A DNA stretch of 64,000 nt, taken from NCBI RefSeq assembly GCF_009765975.1, contig NZ_LMUJ01000024.1:91080-155079 (forward strand). Direction: 5' to 3'. This stretch comes from Acidisphaera sp. S103 (lineage in GTDB: Bacteria; Pseudomonadota; Alphaproteobacteria; Acetobacterales; Acetobacteraceae). This document shows, one piece after another, positions 47,857-57,573 of the stretch. Below the pieces are notes generated by a model. That model saw only the letters and a program-made list of their open reading frames with translations, ran no database searches and was not told where the DNA came from. Within the stretch, counting starts at the first letter, position 1. The number at the start of each line of letters is the position of its first letter. Both the position numbers and the translations under genes were made by a program.

Positions 47857-48462
47857 ATGCAAGTGGAATTTCATTTCGATTTCGGCAGCCCAAATGCCTA
47901 TCTGACGCATCGCGTCATCCCCGCGATCGAGGCCCGCACCGGCGCGCGCTTCCGCTACGTCCCCGTCTTGCTGGGCGGCGTGTTCAAGGCAACCGGCAAC
48001 CGCTCCCCCGCCGAGGCATTCGCCGGCATCCGCAACAAGCCGGACTACGAGCGGCTGGAAACCGAACGCTTTGTCCGCCGCCATCGGATCGAGGGCTTCG
48101 TGCGCAACCCCTTCTTCCCGGTGAACACGCTGCAACTGATGCGGGGCGCCACGGCGGCCGAGATCGACGGCGGGCTGGAACGCTACGTCAACGCGATGTT
48201 CCACCACATGTGGGAGGCGCCGAAGAAGTTGGACGAGCCGGATGTGCTGCGCGACGCCCTGACGGCCTCCGGCCTGGACGCGGCGTCCGTGATGGCACGA
48301 GCCCAGGACCCGGTGGTGAAGGCGAAGCTGATCGCCAACACGGACATGTCCGTCGCGCGGGGCGCGTTCGGGTCCCCCACCTTCTTCGTCGGGGATGCAA
48401 TCTATTTCGGCAAGGACCGGCTGCGGGACGTGGAGGAAGCGATCCTGGGAGTAGCCCAGTAA
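47857..48462 (+). CDS. DsbA family/2-hydroxychromene-2-carboxylate isomerase-like protein
   Basis: 201 residues with a thioredoxin-like fold and helical insertion. VEFHFDFGSPNAYLTHRVIP has Ser in place of the CxxC motif, as in the GST-kappa/HCCA isomerase group. FVRNPFFPVNTLQLMRGATA and SVARGAFGSPTFFVGDAIYF (with FGKDRL) are family hallmarks. Relatives isomerise aromatic ring-cleavage products with glutathione. It is divergent from an HxlR regulator, an arrangement common for this family. Confidence 0.9.
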   Translation: MQVEFHFDFGSPNAYLTHRVIPAIEARTGARFRYVPVLLGGVFKATGNRSPAEAFAGIRNKPDYERLETERFVRRHRIEGFVRNPFFPVNTLQLMRGATAAEIDGGLERYVNAMFHHMWEAPKKLDEPDVLRDALTASGLDAASVMARAQDPVVKAKLIANTDMSVARGAFGSPTFFVGDAIYFGKDRLRDVEEAILGVAQ

Positions 48463-48492
48463 CCCGGAATCGGGTTGACTTCGATGCATCAA

Positions 48493-48518
48493 CCATATTG
48501 GTTATCGGCCAAATTGGT
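48493..48518. promoter_or_regulatory. Tandem palindromes upstream of proline-rich secreted protein
   Basis: Two near-identical palindromic decamers, CCATATTGGT (48493-48502) and CCAAATTGGT (48509-48518), 16 bases apart start to start, ending 15 bases before the next ATG. Consistent with a dimeric-repressor operator pair; regulator unknown. Confidence 0.4.
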
Positions 48519-48533
48519 AGGAAGGTCTTCGAG

Positions 48534-49016
48534 ATGCGCCGCGCAGTGCTTATTGGCATGATCTTTCTGCCCCTGGGCGCGGCGAATGCTCAGCCGCCTC
48601 CCCCGGGCTATGCTTATCCGCCACCCGGCTATCCACCCGCCGGTTACCCGCCCCCGGGGAGTCCGCCCCCCGGATACCCACCCCCGGGCTATCCGCCGCC
48701 GGCATACCCGGTTGCACAACCCGATCCCTATGCCGGCATCTATCCCGGCTACGCCTACAACAATGGGGCGCCAACCCTGCTCGTCGCGGGCGCGGTCTTT
48801 CCGCTGATCTTTGTCGGTGGCGCATGGGGCTATTGGGGCCCCGACCACCACTGGTTCCGCGCTCCGGACGCGGTCTATCGGCATCTGGAAGGCCGGCGGG
48901 CAGCGGGCGTCGTCTTCCATACCGGCGGGCCCGATCACGGTTTCCATGGGGCGCCCGTGTATCATTCGGCCGGCGGCGGGCGGCCGGCCGAACACGAACA
49001 TGAGCATGGCCGGTAA
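48534..49016 (+). CDS. Secreted proline/glycine/tyrosine-rich protein
   Basis: 160 residues. Signal peptide MRRAVLIGMIFLPLGAANA is cleaved before QPPPPGY. A low-complexity region at about 20-65 has seven PPPGY/PPAGY-type repeats. A hydrophobic segment (LLVAGAVFPLIFVGGAWGYW) follows near 85-110, and the C-terminus is His/Gly rich (HHWFRAPDAV, AEHEHEHGR). GGAAGG precedes the ATG. Similar PPPGY proteins occur as envelope proteins of unknown function. Confidence 0.75.
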   Translation: MRRAVLIGMIFLPLGAANAQPPPPGYAYPPPGYPPAGYPPPGSPPPGYPPPGYPPPAYPVAQPDPYAGIYPGYAYNNGAPTLLVAGAVFPLIFVGGAWGYWGPDHHWFRAPDAVYRHLEGRRAAGVVFHTGGPDHGFHGAPVYHSAGGGRPAEHEHEHGR

Positions 49017-49095
49017 GAACAGCGGCCGCGGACGGCCCGGGCACGAGGGTTAGGACGCCCGCGGTACCGCGGGCCGAAACGAAGGGGAAACCAAG

Positions 49096-49386
49096 ATGTC
49101 AGTTCGGCTTGTCGTCACAATTACCGCCGCCCCCGGGAAAGGTTCGGAACTTGCTCGGGTCTTCCGCGACCGCTGCGCGGAGGTCAGGCAAGAGCCCGGA
49201 TGCGAGCAGTTCGAGGTGTTCCAGAGCGCACTCGATCCGGACAAGCTGGCGTTGCTGGAGCTTTGGACGGATCAGGCCGCGCTGGACGTCCATGCGAAGG
49301 TGAACGCCACGCGGGCGCCGCTGCCGGAGGGGTTGCGGGCCGGCACCGGAGAGCGTGAGGATTATCAGTATAATCGGACGCGTTAG
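49096..49386 (+). CDS. ABM family antibiotic biosynthesis monooxygenase/quinol monooxygenase
   Basis: 96 residues of a single ferredoxin-like ABM domain: SVRLVVTITAAPGKGSELAR, then EVRQEPGCEQFEVFQSALDP, LALLELWTDQAALDVHAKVN. Relatives such as YgiN are small dimeric cofactor-free monooxygenases or quinol oxidases. Its role here is unknown. It is followed directly by a palindromic repeat copy at 49384. Confidence 0.88.
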   Translation: MSVRLVVTITAAPGKGSELARVFRDRCAEVRQEPGCEQFEVFQSALDPDKLALLELWTDQAALDVHAKVNATRAPLPEGLRAGTGEREDYQYNRTR

Positions 49387-49488
49387 AGCGTTTTCACCCT
49401 GACTGTGCAGGGAGAAAACGCTCTAACGCTTTGTTTGATCGCATGATTCACGCGCCCTGGACGTTCCACCCAGCGCGATCATGCTCTA
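49384..49488. repeat. Palindromic dispersed repeat, copy A
   Basis: TAGAGCGTTTTC... pairs with ...GAAAACGCTCTA as a first hairpin; a second segment GATCGCATGATTCACGCG pairs loosely with CGCGATCATGCTCTAG. Copy B lies at 51646-51751 with the same order, and a fragment at 54737-54754. It overlaps the last codon of the ABM gene. Confidence 0.85.
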
Positions 49489-49846
49489 GCCACCTGCGGA
49501 TTCAGTCTGTTGCGGCGGGCGCAGGCGCTTTGGTTTGCGCGCGGGCGGGTTGTGGAGGCCGGCTTCCGTCGACGGATAGAGCCTGCGGCGTTTGGGCCTT
49601 CTGAACCAGCACGTTACTGGGCGGATGGCCCGGACTTCGCCGGGCCATGACGAATTTGTTGACGCCGGGCCATGACGAATTTATTGACGACGGGCCGTGA
49701 CGAATTTATTGACGACGGACCGTGATGAATTTATTGACGACGGGCCGTGATGAAGCGAGAGTCGACATCAACGGCGGTTGGTATCAATCGATACTATCAC
49801 TCGGTCGGTGGGTGATCACAGCCGGATTGATCGTTACGGGACAGTC
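49387..49846. other. Gene-free region with three repeat types
   Basis: 460 bases with no coding region. It carries repeat copy A, the hairpin ATGGCCCGG-acttcg-CCGGGCCAT (49625-49648), the 25-base tandem array (49641-49754) and a TCAACGGCGGTTGGTA end-like sequence near 49771. The 3' end of the alpha/beta hydrolase gene begins at 49847. Confidence 0.7.
49641..49754. repeat. 25-bp tandem repeat array, about 4.5 copies
   Basis: Units at 49641, 49666, 49691 and 49716, with a partial unit from 49741. Consensus CGGGCCGTGACGAATTTATT followed by GACGA; units differ at one to three positions. Each contains the GGCCATGACG/GGCCGTGACG core of the hairpin next to it, so the array probably arose by duplication of one hairpin arm. 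No spacers, so not CRISPR. Confidence 0.9.
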
Positions 49847-50674
49847 CTACCGCAGCAGCAACGGTAGATACCGCGTTAGAACTCCCTCCTGATCGCGCAG
49901 TTCGTGCACAACGGTGAAATGATTCGCCCTCGGCACCGGGATCAGCGCGCCGGGCATACGGGCCGCTGATCGCAATACGTGGAAATCCCGGCTATCCGAC
50001 ATCAACGGCGGCAATTCCCCGGTCCCGTACGCAAACGCCAGCGGCTTATCCACCAAAGGCAATCGCATCGGCGACAGAGAAACGATCTCCTGCTGGGTCA
50101 GCCGCAGTTTCTCGTTCAGATACGTGTCGCGCACCGGCCCCAACTCGAAAATCCCCGAGATCGCCAGCCCGGCCCTCACCAGTGGATGACCTAGGCACAT
50201 CGCCGTCAGATGGCCCCCCGCCGACCAGCCGGACAGCACGATCGGGCCGTTGATCCCATGCGCCGGCCCATGCACTGCCAGCCAGTCCAATGCCGCATTG
50301 ATTTCCGCAACGATTTCGGTCAGCGACGCGTCGGGTGCCAGTGTGTAACCCGGCAATGCCGCCGCCCAGCCGCGCGCATGCGGGCCGGCGATCAAGTTGG
50401 CGAACTGGTCCTTGCTGTTGCGCTGCCAGTAGCCACCGTGAATGAACACGATGCACGGCGCGTCCGGATCAGACGCTGGAAAGAGATCCCAGGTGTTACG
50501 CTCCCGCTTACCATAGCGCAGGTCCAGATGCATTCCGTTCGCCGCGCGAAACGCCGACGAGGCGAGTTCCCGAGCGGCATTGAGCACGGGGCTGTCGGTT
50601 ACGTGAGCGATATTGTCGTAGGCCGCGTCGCGTTCGGCCTGGCTCAGCAGCCCCCATCGCGCCATGAAGCTCAT
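49847..50674 (-). CDS. Alpha/beta hydrolase (arylformamidase/esterase-like)
   Basis: 275 residues. CIVFIHGGYWQRNSKDQFAN is the oxyanion HGG(Y)W motif, INGPIVLSGWSAGGHLTAMC carries the GxSxG nucleophile (GWSAG), and the acid/His are in PLAFAYGTGELPPLMSDS and PRANHFTVVHELRD. This is the order of kynurenine-formamidase/BD-FAE-type hydrolases. The ATG at 50674 overlaps the stop of the upstream deacetylase-fold gene (ATGA), so the two are coupled. Possible action on an N-formyl or ester substrate is inference. Confidence 0.88.
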   Translation of the reverse strand: MSFMARWGLLSQAERDAAYDNIAHVTDSPVLNAARELASSAFRAANGMHLDLRYGKRERNTWDLFPASDPDAPCIVFIHGGYWQRNSKDQFANLIAGPHARGWAAALPGYTLAPDASLTEIVAEINAALDWLAVHGPAHGINGPIVLSGWSAGGHLTAMCLGHPLVRAGLAISGIFELGPVRDTYLNEKLRLTQQEIVSLSPMRLPLVDKPLAFAYGTGELPPLMSDSRDFHVLRSAARMPGALIPVPRANHFTVVHELRDQEGVLTRYLPLLLR

Positions 50675-51555
50675 GCGGTTGCCTTCCGATACCAGTCCAT
50701 TATCTGCCGGCCCTGCCAAAACAACGTGCCCGGACGGCTGGCCATGTGCGTCAGGGCGCGCTCGAACCAGCCGATCCGGTGCGGCACACCGCTGATATAC
50801 GGATGCACGGCCAGGCCCATGACCTTGGCGCCCTGCTCGTTGGATTCCTCATACAGACGCTCAAACTGAGCGATCGTGCGGTCGAACAGTTCTTCGGCCC
50901 GATGATGCTGGATCATCATCATCGGGATGTCGTTCAGTTCCACGCTGTAAGGCATGGTCAGCATCGGTCCATGCGTCGTGCGGATCGTGGCCGGCAGGTC
51001 ATCGATCACCCAGTCGGCGCAATACTTGATCCCGGCTTCCGCCAGCAGATCGGGCGTGTCCAGCGTCTCGGTCAGGCCGGGCGCGAGCCAGCCTACCGGG
51101 TCATGGCCGCCGGCGTCCCGCAACACCGCGATGGCCTCGCGGATCATGGCGCGCTGGTCCTCGACCAGATGCGTGGCCATCTGGTGGTGGCCGTGCACCA
51201 TGAACTCCCACCCCGCGTCACGGCAGGCTTTCGTTACCTGGGGGTAGGCAGACGGCACCACGCCGTTGATCGCCAGCGTCGGTGCGATGCCGTGCAGGTC
51301 CAGCGCCGCCTTCAGCCGCCAAAAGCCGACCCGCATGCCATACTCGTGCCAGGCCCAGTTCGGCAGGTCGGGGATCACCGCGGCCCCCTGCGGCGCGCTG
51401 AGCACCTGCCGGGGCATGGTGCGGTCGATGTCCCATCGCTCGATGTTCACCACCAGAAAGACGACGACGCGCTTGCCACCGGGCAGCGACAGCTTGGGAC
51501 GGTCGATGGAGGCCTGGTAGTCCAGACGCTGGAACGGCTTTTGTGGGTCGGTCAT
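50671..51555 (-). CDS. Polysaccharide-deacetylase-fold enzyme (PuuE/allantoinase-like)
   Basis: 294 residues of an NodB-like fold. KRVVVFLVVNIERWDIDRTM contains the family's N-terminal strand with the acidic residue moved, RVGFWRLKAALDLHGIAPTL is the usual next segment, and WEFMVHGHHQMATHLVEDQR has the HxxxH-type metal site (HGHHQMATH). VGWLAPGLTETLDTPDLLAE is conserved. Relatives without cell-wall roles include cofactor-independent allantoinase (PuuE). Coupled to an alpha/beta hydrolase, it could act in ureide/amide degradation; this is inference. Confidence 0.85.
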   Translation of the reverse strand: MTDPQKPFQRLDYQASIDRPKLSLPGGKRVVVFLVVNIERWDIDRTMPRQVLSAPQGAAVIPDLPNWAWHEYGMRVGFWRLKAALDLHGIAPTLAINGVVPSAYPQVTKACRDAGWEFMVHGHHQMATHLVEDQRAMIREAIAVLRDAGGHDPVGWLAPGLTETLDTPDLLAEAGIKYCADWVIDDLPATIRTTHGPMLTMPYSVELNDIPMMMIQHHRAEELFDRTIAQFERLYEESNEQGAKVMGLAVHPYISGVPHRIGWFERALTHMASRPGTLFWQGRQIMDWYRKATA

Positions 51556-51876
51556 GCGCGGATGATGACCGGGGGCGGCGGATCGTTCAAGGCAGGATAA
51601 CGGATTGACCAGTCGTCAGGGCCACGGTGCCGGGTCCGGAGAGTCTAGAGCGCTTTCAGGCTGACTGTAAACAGTCAGCGCGCTCTAACTATTTGATTGA
51701 TCGCGTGATTCACGCCCTGTTGGCGTTTCGCCCAGGGCGATCACGCTCTAGACTTGCCTTCTGGCTCTTGCGAACCGTCCGAGTGCGGAACCTGGTTCCG
51801 TCGTGATCCGCGAATTTCCGGCCCGCAAGAAAACCGGCGGCGCCCGGCGTTCAGCCAGCCGCCGCCGCATAGACGT
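51556..51876. other. Gene-free region containing repeat copy B
   Basis: 321 bases between two minus-strand genes. It contains the dispersed repeat at 51646-51751; on either side I see only short, non-coding-type frames and no terminator with a U-tract. Confidence 0.6.
51646..51751. repeat. Palindromic dispersed repeat, copy B
   Basis: TAGAGCGCTTTCAGGCTGAC... ending in ...GGGCGATCACGCTCTAG. Shares with copy A (49384-49488) the TAGAGCG/GCTCTA borders, the TTGATTGATCGCGTGATTCA-like middle and the length. It contains a perfect inner palindrome, CTGACTGT/ACAGTCAG. Confidence 0.85.
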
Positions 51877-52770
51877 TCATTTCTTCTCCGGCAGAGCGAT
51901 CCCGGTCAGTTGTTCCCAAACCCGGATCACGAACGAGTCGTCCTTCGGTCCCTGGCCATTTGCCGCCGCCGCGAGAAACAACTGGTGCGCCGCGGCCGCC
52001 ATCGGAAGCGGGAACGTCAAAGACCGAGCCTGGTCCAGCACGATTCCGAGGTCTTTGACGAAGATGTTGACCGCCGACAGCGGCGTATCATCCCCCGCCA
52101 GGATGTGCGGCACCCGGTTCTGCCACATCCATGAACTACCGGCCGACTCCGAAATGACCTTGTAGAGCGTCTCGGGATCGGCACCGGCGCGGATGCCCAG
52201 TGCCAGGGCCTCGGCGGCGGTCGCGATGTGCACGCCGGCCAGCAACTGGTTGACCATCTTCACCGTGCTGCCAACGCCGATCGCATCCCCCAAGCGCCAG
52301 ACCTTGGTCGAAATCGCTTCCAGGACTGGCGCCGCCTTGGCGAAGGCGGCCTCGGAGCCCGACCCCATCACCGTCATGGTCCCAGCCCGAGCACCAACCG
52401 ACCCGCCGGAGACCGGGCTGTCGATCATCAGGAAACCGGCCTCTTCGATTTGTTTGCCCAGCGCCTTCGCGGCTTCCGGGGCGACGGTCGCGCAGCACAG
52501 CACGACGGCACCCTTTTCCATTCGCGCCAGGCAGCCTTTTTCGCCGAACAGCACCTGCTGGGTTTGCGCGGCGTTAATGACGAAAACCACCACGGCTTCC
52601 AGATCGGTCGGCAATGCGTCCGGGGAAACCACGACCTTGCCGCCCTCGGCGGCGAAGGCCGCCCGGATGTCCTCGCGCAGTTCGCACCCGGTCACGTCGT
52701 GGCCCTTGTGCAGCAGGTTCAGGGCGGCACCCATGCCCATATTGCCCAGACCGATGATGCCAACTTTCAT
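51877..52770 (-). CDS. NAD-binding beta-hydroxyacid dehydrogenase (L-threonate/3-hydroxyisobutyrate dehydrogenase family)
   Basis: 297 residues. VGIIGLGNMGMGAALNLLHK is the Rossmann start, FLMIDSPVSGGSVGARAGTM is the substrate-binding signature, and the catalytic Lys is in STVKMVNQLLAGVHIATAAE. The C-terminal AAAHQLFLAAAANGQGPKDD is close to L-threonate dehydrogenase-type enzymes. Its ATG at 52770 follows GGAGGC. It is 19 bases downstream of the flavoenzyme gene and is the last gene of the putative catabolic operon with the second LeuCD. Confidence 0.9.
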   Translation of the reverse strand: MKVGIIGLGNMGMGAALNLLHKGHDVTGCELREDIRAAFAAEGGKVVVSPDALPTDLEAVVVFVINAAQTQQVLFGEKGCLARMEKGAVVLCCATVAPEAAKALGKQIEEAGFLMIDSPVSGGSVGARAGTMTVMGSGSEAAFAKAAPVLEAISTKVWRLGDAIGVGSTVKMVNQLLAGVHIATAAEALALGIRAGADPETLYKVISESAGSSWMWQNRVPHILAGDDTPLSAVNIFVKDLGIVLDQARSLTFPLPMAAAAHQLFLAAAANGQGPKDDSFVIRVWEQLTGIALPEKK

Positions 52771-52789
52771 AACCAATGCCTCCAATCAA

Positions 52790-53992
52790 TCAGATAAAGC
52801 GGGCGGTCGGGTCGTAACCGAGGAAATATTGCCCGCAGACCTCGATGTGGCCGGTACGGGCCTGAACCTGCTGCGCGGCGGCGTGGATGTCGCGGATTTT
52901 CCGGTCAAACGGGCTGCTGGCAAAAATCGCCGCCGCACCGGCCTCATGATAGACGAATTCGGCGACTTCCTTGGCCCGCGCGATGGCCGACGTCGTCGCC
53001 AGGCGCATCAGGATCTTGTTTTCCTTGTCCAGCACGCCGGTGCGTTGGATGCAGTCCTCGCCATCCCGGATCGATTGCAACACGAAGGCGCGGGCGGACC
53101 GCAGCTTGGCTTCGTTTTCGGCGACCAGATGATGCATGACCGGGTTGTCGCGCAACGTCCTTGTGGTGTGGGACGGCTTCTTGGTCTGCGCCAGGCTGCG
53201 CAACTCATCCAGCATCGCCCGGGCGATCCCCATAGCAACGGCGGAGAAGCCGCAGGAATAGGCGCTGGTCGTGGTGAACTGGAAGAATGGTTCGGGCAGG
53301 CGCCGTTCCTCATCGACGTCGCGGCGGACGCTGTACGCCTCCGGAACGAACACATCGGTCAGGGTGTAGGTGTCGCTGCCGGTGCCGCGCAGTCCGATGA
53401 CGTCCCAGTTGGCCGTCCAGTTGATCTGGTCCTGGCGGAGCAACATGCTGCGCTCGATCAGGGCACCGTTGGAGTCCTTCAGCAGCGAGCCGTCCGGCAG
53501 TTCGACGTTGCAGTGCGCGCCCATCCAGGTCGCGTGATGGCCGCCGCTGCCGTAACCCCATTTGCCGGTCACCCGGTAGCCGCCGGGAACGACCTTTGCT
53601 CGGCCTTGCATTTGGAAGCCCCAGGCCAGGACGCCGCGCCGGTTGTTCCCCCAGATCTCACGCGCGACCGGTGGGTCGACGTAGGCGGCGGCGAGGGAGC
53701 AACCGACGGCCTGGCCAAGGCACCACGCCGTGGAGGCGTCCGCCCCGGCGAGGGTTTCCATGACCCTGACAAATGTCTCCAGGCCGGCATTGTAGCCGTT
53801 GTACTGGCGTGGCAGCAGGGTGCGGTACAGGCCACCGGCGTGAAGGGCGTCCACCACGGCTGGAGTCAACTGGCCCAGCGCTTCAATCTTCGGCGCTTCC
53901 TCGATCAACAGGGGCACTATCGCACGAGCCTGCGCGACCGGGTCGGGTGGCAAGTCGAAGGCGGCCGTAGCGGGTTCCAACGCAGCACTCAT
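52790..53992 (-). CDS. Acyl-CoA-dehydrogenase-fold flavoenzyme
   Basis: 400 residues. LYRTLLPRQYNGYNAGLETF, then ETLAGADASTAWCLGQAVGC form the N-terminal helical domain; KVVPGGYRVTGKWGYGSGGH the mid beta-domain; WDVIGLRGTGSDTYTLTDVF the conserved D-G-G-T-like segment. It lacks the catalytic Glu context of true acyl-CoA dehydrogenases and resembles the DszC/HsaA-like two-component monooxygenase branch. The ATG at 53992 follows AAGGGAC. It is in an operon-like series with LeuCD2 and a hydroxyacid dehydrogenase. The substrate is unknown. Confidence 0.82.
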   Translation of the reverse strand: MSAALEPATAAFDLPPDPVAQARAIVPLLIEEAPKIEALGQLTPAVVDALHAGGLYRTLLPRQYNGYNAGLETFVRVMETLAGADASTAWCLGQAVGCSLAAAYVDPPVAREIWGNNRRGVLAWGFQMQGRAKVVPGGYRVTGKWGYGSGGHHATWMGAHCNVELPDGSLLKDSNGALIERSMLLRQDQINWTANWDVIGLRGTGSDTYTLTDVFVPEAYSVRRDVDEERRLPEPFFQFTTTSAYSCGFSAVAMGIARAMLDELRSLAQTKKPSHTTRTLRDNPVMHHLVAENEAKLRSARAFVLQSIRDGEDCIQRTGVLDKENKILMRLATTSAIARAKEVAEFVYHEAGAAAIFASSPFDRKIRDIHAAAQQVQARTGHIEVCGQYFLGYDPTARFI

Positions 53993-54079
53993 TCTGATCG
54001 TCCCTTGGGCGTGATTGGTCTCTTGGATCAAGGTCACACGCTCTAGCCCGGACGCGGCGAGTGTCAATGGACCACGCGG

Positions 54080-54706
54080 TCAGGCGGGGTAAGCCCAGGG
54101 GCGTGATGCGGCATCACCACGTTCGAACGCATCGATCGCGTCCTGGCTGCGCAGGATGAAGCTGAGTTGATCGAGTCCCTCCAGCAGCGGCAGCCGGCGG
54201 TCTTCCGCCAGTTCAAATGGGATTGGGTCCAGTCCGGGAACCAGCAGTTGGTTTCGATTCAGGTCGATGGTCATCTCGGCGGCGTTGGAGCGGCCCAACG
54301 CGCCGGCGATCCGTTCGATGGTGTCCATGTCGAGCTTCAACGGCAGCAGGCCGTTCTGGAATGCGTTGTCGTGGAAGATGTCGCCGAAACTGGGGGCGAT
54401 GACGCAGCGTATGCCGGCTTCCATCAGCGACCAGACCGCGGTTTCCCGGGAGCTGCCACAGCCGAAGTTGGGGCCGGCGAGGATGATCCGCACGTCCTTG
54501 TACCGGGGCTGGTTCAGCACGAAATCCGGGCGTTCCGTTCCATCCGGGGTGAAGCGCAGGTTGGCGAACATCTTCTCCCGCAGCGGCATTTTGATCGCCT
54601 CATCCGGCGTGCGGCCGGGCATCAGCGAGGGAGCGATCAGATCGGTGTTGATGTTGGTCATCAGCATCGGCGCGGCGACGCCGGTGACGGTGGTGAATTT
54701 TTCCAT
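54080..54706 (-). CDS. LeuD-like aconitase-family small subunit (second copy)
   Basis: 208 residues. [20 protein letters not shown] and FGDIFHDNAFQNGLLPLKLD confirm the swivelling domain. The substrate-loop region reads NINTDLIAPSLMPGRTPDEA, differing from [16 protein letters not shown] in the biosynthetic LeuD at 41247. With LeuC2, 45 bases upstream, it would form a hydro-lyase/isomerase for a related acid (2,3-dimethylmalate, citramalate, methylmalate-like). It is separated by 87 bases from the flavoenzyme gene. Confidence 0.88.
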   Translation of the reverse strand: MEKFTTVTGVAAPMLMTNINTDLIAPSLMPGRTPDEAIKMPLREKMFANLRFTPDGTERPDFVLNQPRYKDVRIILAGPNFGCGSSRETAVWSLMEAGIRCVIAPSFGDIFHDNAFQNGLLPLKLDMDTIERIAGALGRSNAAEMTIDLNRNQLLVPGLDPIPFELAEDRRLPLLEGLDQLSFILRSQDAIDAFERGDAASRPWAYPA

Positions 54707-54736
54707 CGGTCCGTCCCCTGGAAGTCAGTGTTATTT

Positions 54737-54751
54737 CGCGTGATTCACGCC

Positions 54752-54754
<3 letters not shown>
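54737..54754. repeat. Fragment of dispersed repeat at leuC2 stop
   Basis: GCGTGATTCACGCCCTA matches the middle part of repeat copies A and B (GCGTGATTCACGCCCTG). It overlaps the TAG stop codon of the second leuC-like gene, so the repeat may have supplied the present stop. Confidence 0.6.
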
Positions 54755-56151
<1,397 letters not shown>

Positions 56152-56155
<4 letters not shown>

Positions 56156-57525
56156 GACGTCTCCTGTAGCGGATTCGTAATGGGTTCGCCGTCGCCGCCG
56201 GGTGCCAGATCTTCCAGCGACCTTTGGTTCGTTTCTATTCCGAATATAGCGATCACCAGCACCAGGGCGAAATACAGCATCGCGATCATTGCTACCACGC
56301 CGGCGATGCCGAACGCGCTGAACAGAGACACCACCAGATAGGGTGTGCCGATCAGGGCGCCTCGGCCGGTCATCTGCGCCAGGCCGCTGCCACGGAAGCG
56401 ATACGCCGTGGGAAACAGTTCCGGCGTGTATCCCCCCAGGCCTAGGGCCAGGAACAGCGACATGCAGGACACCAGCAGGAAGCCGCACAGCATGATCGCC
56501 AGCGGTGCGGTCAGGAACGGATAGATCGCCCCCATGCAGGAACATCCCAGCCCCGCCGCCATAATCCCGTGCCGCCGGCCGATCCGATCGGCGATCAGCA
56601 CCCCGATCAGCGGCCCGGCGATGGTTCCCGATGTCATTGCGGTGGCGAACCCCAGCGACCTGGTGACGCTGAGTCCTTCCTTGACGAAGAAGGATGGGAT
56701 CCAGGCGGTGAAACTGTAGGCCCCGACCAGACAGGTGACGTTCACCGCGACGGCCAGCAGCGTGCGGCGGATGACGGGACGGGTGAACAGGATAGTCAGT
56801 GGCACGCGTTGCCGGAATGGCACCGTCGTGACGATCACGGGTGCCAGCGGGCCGGCTGTTTCCTGTTCGATGGCGCGTAATGTGTCCTCGGCTTCCTGGG
56901 TGCGGCCGACGCTTTCCAGCCAACGCGGTGATTCCGGCAGTTTCCGGCGCAACCACCAGACATACAGGGCACCGCAGCCGCCGATGGCGAACATCGCGCG
57001 CCAGCCCACAAGCGGGATGATGAAGAATCCCACCAGCGCCACCACGAAGGTGCCCGAACTGGACACCACATTCAGGATTGTGGTGAACCGGCCTCGGTTC
57101 GCGGGGGGCACGAATTCCGACATCATGCCGTAACCGACGACGAATTCGGCGCCCAGGCCAATGCCCATCAGGCAACGGATCGCGATCAGCCAGTTCATCG
57201 AGGGCGCGACGGCGGCGGCCAGGCACATCGCGCCGAACAGCAGCAGGTTGAACTGGTAGGCGAAACGGCGACCCAACCGGTCCCCGGCCACCCCCGCCAA
57301 CGCGGCACCGATGGTCAGGCCGATAAATGTTACGGATACAAACCTGGCGTTCAGCGCCAAGTTGGACCAGCCGCTGGCGACCAGCGCGGCCATGACGCCA
57401 CCCATCATCGAATTGTCGAAGGAATCGAAGAACATCCCGGCGCCGACCAGGCGCAGGACGCGCCAATGGAATGGCCCGATCGGCAGGCGGTCCAGCCGAG
57501 CAGCGGCGTTGACCGGTCTGTTCAT
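56152..57525 (-). CDS. MFS transporter (sugar/aromatic-acid porter type)
   Basis: 457 residues, 12 predicted TM helices. GDRLGRRFAYQFNLLLFGAM is the loop 2-3 motif, RCLMGIGLGAEFVVGYGMMS and EFVPPANRGRF follow as in the SP/AAHS groups, IADRIGRRHGIMAAGLGCSC is the second-half counterpart and PTAYRFRGSGLA closes it. The first gene of the minus-strand series MFS-LeuC2-LeuD2-flavoenzyme-dehydrogenase; the likely role is uptake of the carboxylate substrate for that pathway, an inference. Confidence 0.9.
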
Positions 57526-57573
57526 TGTTCCTCCCAGTAAGGAGGCTAGACCCGGCGCCGCGTTTCCGGCAAG

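Noticed and set aside
49641..49754. CRISPR-like array
   Set aside because: The 25-base units are directly adjacent with no spacers, and no cas genes are in the window.
52193..54046. 617-codon plus-strand frame opposite the dehydrogenase and flavoenzyme genes
   Set aside because: Crosses two genuine genes on the other strand and shows no domain.
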